NCBI GenBank assembly: GCA_023053575.1
Contig: JAKZAP010000007.1
Location: 17,692,304 to 17,756,303, forward strand
Length of the DNA: 64,000 nucleotides
From: Branchinecta lynchi
Lineage: Eukaryota; Arthropoda; Branchiopoda; Anostraca; Branchinectidae
Direction of reading: 5' to 3'
The translations under genes and the position numbers were made by a program. Positions 30,701 through 42,700 of the stretch are shown piece by piece. Within the stretch, counting starts at the first letter, position 1. Every line of letters begins with the position of its first letter. The notes below the pieces were generated by a model. The model did no database searches. It was not told where the DNA came from and was given only the letters and a program-made list of their open reading frames with translations.

Positions 30701-33700
30701 GTAAAACAATTTACTATCACCAAAGAATTTATCACAATCGATGACCTCTGACAATCCTCTAGGAATTATCATGAAAGCAGTTACATTGTTGCACCAGTTC
30801 GATTTCATATTATTCACCCTTTTGTTTGGACACAACCAAGCTTGCTATAAAGATCCTACTAGTTGGCAAATCCATATAGAATTACACCAGAAGGCGAAGA
30901 TAATAAATGAACTTACTCGTCTTCCGGTATCTTATGTAGTCTCACACGTCGTGAAGCTATGTTCCTGTAAGTTGTAGAGCAGGCTTTGAACCAACGACTT
31001 TTTCCCATTTTTATCATGAACAAGGCATACAGCTACAACTTCACTTCTTCACAAATCTGCTGCCTCAAGGCTCAATCTATCACGACGCGATAAGCTCACT
31101 CCGAGCTCCGCACGGAGCCAGCGTCGGTGAAAGACTAAACGAGTTTCAGTAGGACCGATCTTCTGCTACTTGTGGCGCTACAGTTCGACTCTGTGTCACT
31201 TTATAAAAGTATTGTCCATACTCCCTAGAGTTATTTTGCTCTGGCGCGAAGCGTCGCGATTTTTCGTCAAAACAGTCGGTTTTTCTGAAAATTGGTCGAT
31301 TTTTCGACAAAAAAGTCGGTTTTTCTGAAAAATTATCTGCCCCGAATTTGCCAACTGCTGCCTCCCTAATTGCTTCACCTCAAATAAGTTGAAAGACTAG
31401 CTGAGTTTCGAAGTAGTAACAGTCCTTTACAGCTGAATAAGAACTTTCTACAGTGGGTTGTCCTTGAAAAGCAGACTGTAGTGCTTGCAAAAAACAGTCA
31501 AATGTCTTAAAGGACCCCTCGCACTATTTACTCTTCAACTTACGGTATTTTTAAATATTTCATAATTAGGCTGTGCTTTCAAAAGACAACCCACGGCTTT
31601 TGGCTGTTTTACGCCTTTTCCGAGACTTTCCCTTTGAGTTGTAGCGAAAACAATGAAACAATTTACAGAACCGGTTTTTCTTATGGAAAAACTTCTCGCA
31701 GACAACTGTCGACTGCGTGACACACATCAAAGGGAACAAAACACGGCAAGTGCGAAAATCACCGTGATTGTGTTTGAGGGGTTAAAATGTGCCGTACGAA
31801 ATTGGGGTATCCGGGTTAGAAATATATGGAGTGATTATGGAAGTAGGTTGCATTAGTATGTAGGTAAGACGGGTCCTTTAAGGTGGTCAAGGTAGGGAAA
31901 AAAGGATGAAGACCACTAGGGCCAAATGACCTTTAACCTGGAAGTATGGCACATCGAAAACGAAATTATCACCCGCCGTTCTCTCAGAGATGAAAGTTCT
32001 AGAAACAAAGTTGTACAAGGTTCAACAAGCGATTCCAGACTACAGGTAATTTTTTTATTTTTTTTCGAAGACTGTCAACGTTGCTACATACACGGAAGCT
32101 GAGTATCAGCAATATCTGCAATCGGATCATTGGACGAAAGCCGAGACAGACGCTCTGATCGACTTGTGTCAGCGGTTTGATCTCCGGTATGTGATCATCA
32201 GAGACCGCTGGGACCGTGAGAAGTTCCAAGATAGGACAGTAGAAGATTTGAAGGAAAGATATTATGAAGTCTACAACAAAATTGAAAAGGTATTCGTATT
32301 CGTTATTTTTTATTTACTCCCAAGACGACTTCCACGGGCGTTGAAGACGTTCACGTGCCAACTTCTGCGTGAGCGGGGGGGGGGGGGGCTGGAGTAAAAG
32401 AAAAACTTGCTCAGGGCGTTCCGTCCGTTTTTGTTGGTTTGGATTAGATCGAGGCATTAGATGTTGGCATGTTTTCTCTTTTGTCGTTTCTCTTTGTTAA
32501 CAACGCATAGTTTAGCAAGGAATTAATGTAACAGTCATACACATATCCTCATTTTTAGGCACAGAGCTACAACGTTAGGATATTTCCCAACGTATGAACA
32601 CCAGTGCTCTTACGTTGGAGATCCGTTCCCCTCGAGCAAGGGCACAGTAGTCAGTACCCCCATTACAATGGGTTGGATTGAAAATCTTTTTTTACTGATT
32701 TTTTGTAATCAGTGATGAAATTTTTTTTTTTTAGCTAATATTCCTTGCAGAATATGGAGCGGGTGCTTTCTCATCCTCAGCCGTATTGCACTGTACCGTA
32801 GGAGGGGTAATAACGCCAACTTTTGAAAATCCTCCTGAATTCTACTCGTAAGACTAGACTCCGATAAAATGCAATTATTGCGTTGTTGCGTTTCTTTGTT
32901 CTCCATTATTGCGTTTTTGTGTCGTGGACCCTTGCTCTGTCAGTTACCTATGAGAGGATTTTCCGGTTTAAATAGCAATGGCTGGTAAGAAAGTATGACG
33001 GACGATGGAGCATTGAACGTTGTTGACACGAAGAATGAATTCTGTACACAGGGATAGTGCTGTTGTAAGTAAGTAAAAGTAAGTAATTTATTTATGCCCC
33101 GCCATTTTAAAAAGGCGGAGTAAATCACGAAAATAACTTGTGGTTGGTACCTAATAGAACGGGAAGAAATGCATAGAAAAATAAGAAAGCAGTGGCTAGA
33201 AGAAGGAACATCTTTCCAAGCCCTCATCGTGCCATCTTTTGACCTCAGGGTTCGTTTTTTTAGATCCGGGCAGCCGCCGCTGGAAATCCTGACCCTAAAC
33301 CCGTGAACTTTGACGCTGAGCATGAGCGGAAACGGAAAGAGCAACTCCGTCGGTTGTTTGACCGAACTTCTGAGCAGGTAATTTATTTCATCTGAGTATA
33401 ACCACATCTTACGTACTTATGCAGTAGCTGTCAGCTAACGGTAATAATAAAGTAGAGGTATGCCTATTTTTAACACTTCTCTAGCTGTTTCACTACCCTG
33501 GCGTTGTTACGCCCTTATAAAACAGTCAAGTGGAAAGGAAAATATCAACTTGAAATTAGTTGAAATCAGCAAATAGCCAACTAAATTTAGGGTTAACCGG
33601 ACATTAGCTTTCTTTCAGTAGAAATTCAGTTAAACAAATTTGTTTGAACTTACAGATGGGCTTCTTGATATCAGCGAATAGCCAACTATTTTAGGGTTAA

Positions 33701-36700
33701 CCGGGCATTAACTTTTAGTAGAAATTCAGTTAAACAAAGTTTTTTTGAACTTACAGATGGGCTTCTTAATATCAGCGAATAGCCAACTATTTTAGGGTTA
33801 ACGGGGCATTAACTTTCAGTAGAAATCCAGTTAAACAAAGTTTTTTGAACTTACAGATGGGCTCATGGCCGTATCCAGTTGGGGGGGGGGGGGGGTAGGG
33901 GGTTGACCCCCCCCCCCCCCCGAAACATGCAAAAATACTCATTTTTATAGGCTTTTTCCTGTGATCTATATATTTTTTTGTGCGACCAGCAGGCAAACCC
34001 CTCCCCCCCAAATAAATTCGTGGATACGGGCCTGGATGGGCTTCTTGATATCAGCGAACAGCCAACTAAATTAGGGTTAACCGGGCATTAACTATCAGTA
34101 GAAATTCAGTTAAACATTTTTGCAACCTCTTGCAGTTTTCACCGTTCCGAACTGGATTTCGGTTGACATTCTGTTTCCAAGATCAAAACTAACTAATATC
34201 CTAACATGCACCCTTTACTATATATACGGTAGCTCACTCTAAGCTGATTGTCTTAATCCCACTTTTCTTAATCCGGGTTGTCTTGTAGAAGGGTTCCCTA
34301 ATGAATAATTGCCTCTCGAATATTTCTCTCATGCTCCGATTGCCTCGTGCGGATTGGCCTAGTGACACTTGTCAAAAGCCGATTTTCTCGTGAAAATTTG
34401 TCTCGTGATATGCCCCCGTTAAAAGATCGGCTTTACTGCCAAAAGAATTAGTTAAGTTTTCGATCTGAATTCTCATTTCTCGCTTCTCAAATCTCGTACA
34501 AATTACCGTGTTTACTCGTCTCGCTTCTGCATTCTCGCTTTTGACAAAAACAATAATTTAGCAACCCGTCAGAACCTGCTTATACGGGTTGAACAACCGC
34601 CCTTTGTTGACCAATCAGGAAGCGGGGAAGGAGAATCGAGGATGGACTCACGAAGCAACTTCTCGATTCTTCGGAATCCCGGAGCTTTCCCCGTTCAAAA
34701 ACGCAAAAAAAGAAGAATTGGTTTCATCTCAATAGTCATAAAATGCGAATTAGGAGAAATTGAGAGGAGAATCAAAGGGAGAATTGAGATCAACAAGTGC
34801 GCAAGCGCTCAGACGTGGAGTGTAAAAGTAAAATGTTTATCACATTTTATATACAAACAGCTTTAGAACCAAGATATTTCTCTTCCCCAATAACTAAACA
34901 AGTATTTAAATAACCTTGTAATTTGTCACAGTTCATTAAGAACGCATATCATCGATCATATCAACTGTTGACACATCCAACTGTTGATTAAAGAAGTACG
35001 TCGCGTTGTATTGTTTGCTGCTTGTTAAACCCAAATCCTCATCCATAGATATACCTCCCCAAATATGCAAAAGTTGAACTTGAGACCTGTCACAGACGAA
35101 CTTAACTCATCGGAAATTTGGGCCCAGATGCCCATGAACAGGAGGGCGAGGGGGGGGGGGGTCAGGACCGATCAAAATGCGTATTTACTCATCTTTTTCC
35201 TCAGTTATACCAGCTTATAATTTGATTACTGTCACTGGTCAAAAACTTTATTCATCGGCAATTTGGGCCCACTTGCCCATGAATGGGGAGGGTTGGGGGT
35301 GGTTCAACTCCACGGTATATCCCCAATCACTATGATACAAAAGCACAAAGGAATTTCATTGTCTTGTCTCCGGTCATTGTCAAGTTAAAAACATTAACAA
35401 ATGGGCAATCTGGGCTCAATTGCCCATGAACCAAGTGGGGGTGGAGTTTGGGACCTGCAAAAAGTAAAAAGTGCAACTTTAAAAGCAATTTCCCAGCCCT
35501 CAGATCTAAATGTACAATGAATTTCATCGTCCTATGTCAAGTTTTGGTCAAGCTGTGAACATTGTTCACTAGACAATCTGGGCCCGTTTGCCCCTGAACC
35601 GGGTTGGGGTGGGGGGTGGGATCCTCAAAAGGCACAACTAGACCCCAATACCCACTAGTATACCAAGTTTGAACTTGATACTTGCACTCGTTCACGAGTT
35701 ATGAGCTCCACAAAATATGGTGAAAACCGAAAGCTGAAAGCTGCTACAGCGCTCGCAATGGTGGATTTTTCCAAGGAACACTCCACTAAAAACGCAACTA
35801 TTAACATATTACTTTTGTAAATCTTTCGTTTGCTTCTTGCAGCTCGAGGAAGAAGCCACATTGCTGGCCGAACTACGGAAAATCGAGATCCGTAAGAAGG
35901 ACCGGGACCGCAAGACGCAAGACTTGCAAAAGCTCATAACTGCCGCTGACGTCACATCCTCCCCCGTTGAGCAGCGCAAGAAGCTTGTGAAGAAAACTTC
36001 AAATCTTCCCGCCAAAGCGCCAGCAACTCCCGCCAAGAAAGTCGAAACCCCTGCGCCATCTACGGATTCTCAGGCGATCAAATTCCAAGACTTCAAATCC
36101 ATCACCGTTTTCGCTCGCTCACAAAGATTCAAGCTTCCTACCGCTTTGGGCCAAAAGAAAATCAAAGCGATTGATCAACTAGTGACGGACCTGGGCCTTG
36201 AACCCACGCCCTCAATAGCTACGGATGAAATCTGTGATGCGTTTAATGACCTGAGGAATAATTTGTTGCTAGTGCACGAGTTAAAGCAGGGGTTAGGGAA
36301 CTGCGAGTTTGAGCTGCAGTCGCTAAGGCATCAGTATGAGGCGTTGGTACCGGGGAAAACCTTGAAGATTCCCATGGAATTGCAGAATTTGTCGCACTTG
36401 GTGCTGACGGATGAGAAGAAAGGATTAACTCCGACTCCAAGTATTTCTTCCCTAGCAGATCAGGCGGAGAGTCAAGAACTAGTAAGTTTTCTTGTTTTGT
36501 ATAGGCTGAAGTTCGCAGGAATTCATAATGTCGAATTCATAATGTCGAGAGGAATACTGGCAATAAGTTTTCCCCATATCACGCTAATTCTTCTACCCAA
36601 TTTTTACGTAGTTTCATTCCATCATTTATTTCTGGTAATTTCTTGTAAGTGTATTAGTTAATTTGTTTCTTGTGTGTCCGTGTATTTTGTAAATTTGTAT

Positions 36701-39700
36701 TCCTTTTCTAGCTTTTAGCTATTCGGACTAAACTTGATTGATTTGAAAAAAAAGGGTTATCTAGTCCAACTTATTCCTACGGTCCATCGGAAGCCGTTCT
36801 TGGAATCTGAGACTCCGATTTTGGCCAGAATTTGTTTAAACTATCTTCTGTAATTTGATTTGTGGTAGGGTACAGGTGAACCTTTCCAGCGATCTTTTCA
36901 AGGATTAATTCAGAAAAACAGTTAACGAAAGCTGTGTCTTTGCCTTCACCGGTGACTGCTCCCCAGTCATATAACCCGTTGGATTGACCAGTGTCAGGTT
37001 AGTGCTCACCGGTGTCGACTAACCAGAACCTGCTTCGGTGAGAACGCACTATAAGAACCGCGACTGGCGAGGAAAAGGTAGAAACAGCCCAGAGGGCAGC
37101 GAACGCACCTGGAGTGTAAGTGGAGAAGGAATGTTTCTCTGTTTATGGAGGGCTTCCGATCGATCAATCAATCAAATTTAGCTTTAATAAATTTGATATT
37201 TGTTGGACTTTCAGACAATCTGGCTTTTAGAGATCTGGTCTTCGTCAGACTCCCGTAAACATTTTACGATTTATTACTAATCAGTCGTTTGAAAATACGG
37301 AGGGCTCCCGGATCACTTAGATCAATCAGTCAAATTTATTTCCAAATAGCTTAAAGCTAGAAGAGGAATAAAATATTTTCGAAACACACAGAAACAAAAG
37401 AAATTAACTAATACACTTAAAAGATGTGGCGAGAAGTAAATGACGGGATAAAACTATGCAAAAATTGGTCAGGAGAATTAACAGGATATGGATAAAACTG
37501 ATTGCCAGTGCCTCTCGGACCGACGCACGGACGACGGGAGGGGAGGGGGAATAGACGGCCCATCTGACAGTGATACTGGTGAGGCCCACTGATACACAGT
37601 CGACGCTGTGTCATTACGATCTTCTGCATATAAGAATAAGTTAGGACAAAAAAAATCCATATTCGTGACGGCATTTTGAAAATAGTTGGATTAAGTTGAA
37701 AAAGCCACAGCGTCACAGACCCAAAAAGCGTCGCAGGTGCAATCTTTGTTGAAAGAAAAGCGAAATCGGCTTAGTGGGGGGCTTGTTGAGGGCGTTCAAC
37801 CCTGTGGATTGCATGGAACGTGTGACGGAATGAACTTTTGAATCGAGTGCGCGCTTTCTCTTGGTCGACTTCGTCAGTTCGACTGAAACTACTCCGTTGT
37901 TGTCGTTGGAGTGTAGTTTCATAATTCAGCGACGTGACTTAACGCACATGGAGCAGAAAAAGTTTAAGTCATCTGTGATTTAACCTCCGACGTATTGGCT
38001 CTTTTAGCAAGGGTCCTCATCCTGCAATCGCTGAATCAAATCACAGCCGTTTTCGCCATCATATCGTATGTTTCGTAATCGTAAATTGGTTTCGAAGTTT
38101 AACGTTCAGGATAGTATCAATACACTCTTTCGTTCACATTCAGATCTATTTACCCTCCACAAACATCCTGCACTCTCAGCCCATAAAATTATTAGCCAGT
38201 TTTTATGGCACTTGCCCTTCGGCCAAGTGCCATATAGCGATCGCAGTTTCTGTCCTTCCGTCGGTCTGTCGTTCGGTCGGTCGGTCCGGGTTTTGCTAGT
38301 TCGGGCACTTCCAGATTTGCTAGGACGATGAAACTTGGCAGGCATATCAGGGACCCCAAATCATTAAGTTGAAAATAGTCAATTCCCCGATCCGAGCATC
38401 GTTGGGGGAGTAGAGGGAGGGGGAATCCGGAATCTTGAGGTATTTATAACTTTTGAACGGGTGATCGGATAGCAATGAATTTTGATATTTGGAGAGATCT
38501 CGTGCCTCAGACGACCCAATTAAAAATCCGGACCGGATCCGGTGACTTTGGGGGGAGCTGGAGGGGGGAACCGGAAATCTTGGGGAACGCTTAGAGTAGA
38601 GGGATCGGAACAAAACTTGGTGGAAAGAACAAGCACAAGTCCTAGATACATCTTTGACATAACCGGACTGGATTCTGGCACTTTGAGAGGAGTTAGGGGG
38701 GGGGGGGGGCGGAATTCGGTGATCTCGCGAGTTCATACTAGGACGATGAAATTTGGTACGCATGTCAAGGACGCGAACAGACTGCCATGAGAATAGTCGT
38801 TTACCCGATCCAACCATCGTAGGGTGAGTGGATTGATGGGGAATCCGGAAATTAGTAACGTACATTACTTTGGTAGCGGTAATCGGACGTGCTTGACACT
38901 TGACAAGTGTCGAGAACAAGTGTCTCAGATTTTCCTTTTCAAACCAGGACTGGATACGATAATTGGGGGGGGGGGGGGAGCTGGAACGAGGCATCGGAAA
39001 TCTTCTGAAAGGCTCAGATTCGAGGGATCGGGATGGAACTTGGTGTGAAGAACAAGCTTAAACCCTAGATACATTACTGACAAAACAGGACTGTATCGTG
39101 TCACAGTGCCAACTGTGTATCATGTCACAGTTGGAGAGGTTTACCGGAATTCCGGTGATCTCGAGTTAGGGTACTTCCAGATGTGCTAGGACCATGAAAC
39201 TTGGCAGGCATTTTAGGGATTCTACCATATTGGCTTGAAAATAGTCCCTTCTCCGATCCGGTCATCGTTGGGGAGTAGAGGGGTGGGGAATCCGGAATCT
39301 AGTGACATTCTCAACTTAGGAACGGATGATCGGACGGGCATGAAACTTGGTAAGTATTAAGAACAAGTGTCTCGGATGTTCAGTTTCAAGTCTGGACCGG
39401 ATGTAATCACTGGAGGGGGTGGGGGCTGGAGAGGGTACCGGAAATCTCGTGAATTGCGTAAAGTCAAGTGACCTGAGTTAGACTTGGTTGGAGGAACAAG
39501 CGTAAACCCTAGATACATTCCTGACAAAACAGGACCAAAACGTGTCACGGTGGGGGAAGTTGGAGGGGGTTTCCCGGAATTCTGGTGATCTCGAGCTAGA
39601 GTGCTTCCAGATGTGCTTGTACCATGAAACTTGGCAGGCGTATTAGGGACTCCTACATATTGATTTGAAAATAGTCCCTTTGCCGATCCGACAATCGTGG

Positions 39701-42700
39701 GGGCAGTAGAGGGATAGGGAATCCGGGATCTGGTGACATTCATAACTTAGGAACGAGTGATCGGACGTGCATGAAACTTGACAAGTGTCAAGAATGAGTG
39801 TCTCAAAACAAATGTTGATAAAGAATAGGGGCGTCGCTAGGAGGGGGGGGGGGGGTACCACCCCCACCCCCCCCCCCCCCTCGAAGAAAGAAAAAAGACC
39901 ACCAAATTTTAGCTAAAACGGACGCTCGCAGAGCGCCCGACTATGAATATTCAGCACAACTGGTCGCTCACCCAGAAAAGCTAAATAGGGGCTGGCAGTA
40001 CGTCCGGAAAAGTCAGTAAGGCTAGTTACTAAGGCGTCGGCTACTCTGGGTTCTCGAGCGTTTGAAACTTAAGGAATTGCATTCTCAGTCGCATGTTTTG
40101 AGAGGCAGGCTATTTCTAGTCGTTCAGAGGTCTTTAATCATATTCTGTCAGAATGAGAAGTATGATTGTTAGATGTAAGCTTCCATGACCGATAAAAGAC
40201 AGTTGTCAAATCATGGGTAGTTAAGGTAATGAATTAACCTAAGTTTTAATACGATCTGTTGTGTACTAATATCTCTCGATTCAAGTAAAAATCAGGTTGA
40301 TTTTGCGTGTGGCGTACATTTCCAATAATTTGTTAGTCTCATGCAAAGATCCTTTTGTATTCTAATACAAAACCATTTAATGATAAGAATTTTTCTCCAG
40401 TCCGACGTTTAAAATTAAATCGTTTTTGTGACCAATGAGAGATGATTTAATGACGGGTCTGATTGTTGCAACACGTCAATTGATTTTTATTTTGTGTTTT
40501 AACTCCCAATTCAGAACAAGTCAACTCCATTTCAATTTTTTTTTTAGATGATCAATACTTCTTTTCTGGAAAGGATCGAACTGAAGCACATAATCCAACT
40601 TCCAAGTAAATGTCTCACATTTTTCTTGGTTCGTCGTGAACAAAGAAAGACGGGGAGATCCTGCTAATTGGGGTCTGAAAAGACGTTCTGACCATACAGG
40701 ATTCCCCAGAATTTGCCTGCAGCGCCTTTCGTGTACTACGAAACGCTTCATTTACTGGAAAGTCGCGTCATTTCATTCGGGTTTTAGGCTTGGAATTTCG
40801 TGGCTTGGGCAGCTTTAAGAGCTAAATAGATTTTGTTGCAGGGAAGTATCGTTTTGCCTGCGGCGCTCATTTTCATTCTGTATAATGTACTGTTTTGCGG
40901 ATACAGTACTATGTTTCTTGGTTATTGTTTCTAACTGGTATGACTCTTGGGCCTTCTGTCTGCCAGTCGTATATTTTAAGATACTCACCTCCCACGCCCA
41001 AGCCTGTTAAACCGCTCGGAGTTACAACTCACATATGAGTCGAAAAGCTGAAACGGGCCGCAGGGCGCCGGTAGTTTCGGCTAGCGACGCCCCTGGTCTC
41101 AAATGTTCCGTTTCAATTCCAGAGTGGGTCTGATCACTGGGGGGAGGGGCTGGAGGGGGAAAAACTGACAAACATACTATCTGTTCCAACAAGTGCCATA
41201 CAAGCTTTCAGCTCCTGAACCCGTTTAATGTGCTTGTTACTGTGTAAAACTATATGAAAAGAATGTAGTAATGTATTATTTGGATTGAGACTGTGCAGTG
41301 TGTGAGCTCGGAACTCGGAAGGGAGTGGTCGTTCAGTTAAAGCACAACTCGTACTAGAAATGATCTCTTCACGATAAAACTGCTCGTAAATATCGCTTTT
41401 CCGGAGTACCATTGACTGCAATGTGAAATATTTGATTTTCTTATTGGTGCTTGTTAACTCTATCCTGCCTTGCCGCTCTCTGAAGCAGCGGGTGGACACA
41501 AAATATTGAACGCGCCATGGTTAACAAGACCAAAGGTTTCTATGGGATCCTAGAATTTAATGTTTATTGGACTTTCAGACAATCGGGCTTTTAGAGGTCC
41601 GGTCTTCGTCAGACTCCCCTAAACATTTTACTGTTTATTCCTAATCAGTCGTTTGAAAATAAACATAAGTGGTACCGTAGTGGTGTTCTATTGAAAAATT
41701 ACGGCCGAACGGCTCAGCTTCAGACAAAACTGTTACTTTTAGCAAATTTACTAGTTTTGGCCGGACTGCGGGCGAACTATTTGTCCGGCGAGAAAATAAT
41801 TTTGATACATTAATTCGGGATTTCTCTTTACCCCTACATCGAACTTTAATTAAAACCTTTACTTCTAAAAACAAGACCAAAGGTGTCGATGGGATCCCAA
41901 AAATCTAATATTTGATTCAGACAATCGAGTCTTGTCTTCGCCAGATCCAGTCTTGGACAGGCTAATCATCAGAGAAAAACAAGTTCAGGTATACCTCTAT
42001 AAGCCATATCTGTTTTGACGATACTGACCGAGACTTCCTGCCGATTTCCGAGCGAACTACTAGTCCAGCAAAATAAAAAAATACAGAAACAAAACCAGCG
42101 TATCTCCTTATCCCTATAAAGAACATCTAATCAACTTTGAATAAAAGTTTGACTGAAAAAAAAAATCCGGTTACAACCGGATTCCGGAATAATTATATGT
42201 CCGGGTAAAAAACCATTGTCATATACCGACTCAGCCTCTCTGCTTACCCCTTAATCCGTCATCTAATAGAACTTATGCTTTTAACAAATTTTCCGGTTTT
42301 GGCCGGATTCCGGGCGAACTAGTTCTCCAACGAGAAAATGATTTTAACCATCGTGTTCGGCATGTCTTTTTACCCATAAATCAAACATTTAATCAACTTC
42401 AAATTAAACTTTTACTTTTAACCAACTTTCCGGTTTTTGCCGGATTCCGGGCAAACTACATGTCCGGGTAGAAAATTGTTTTCACATAAGTGTTCAGCAT
42501 GTCTTCTTTCCCTAAACCGAACATCTAATCAACTCGAAATAAAACTTATAATTTTAACAAACTTTCCGGATTCGGCCGGCTTTCGGGCGAACTACTTGTC
42601 CGTCGAGAAAATGGTTTTCACCATCGTCTTCAGCATGTCTTCCTACCCCTAAATCGAACATCTAATCAACTTCAAATAAAACTTTTGCTTTTAACAAACT

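Larger units (their letters stand above)
29444..32070 (+). other. DMAP1: DMAP1 intron 2
   Basis: It contains the right end of a hAT-like element with long poly-C runs (30513..30662), a TTAA MITE (31511..31877), and an inverted pair of CTCCCAAGAGTTATTTTGCTC-like stretches (about 29828 and 31225). The 126-codon frame at 29726..30106 has no recognisable domain. Confidence 0.5.

Noticed and set aside
37994..38030. A fifth hammerhead-like core (AGCAAGGGTCCTCATCCTGC region)
   Set aside because: The stem II side is recognisable on -, but GAAA has changed to CAAT and stem I no longer pairs.
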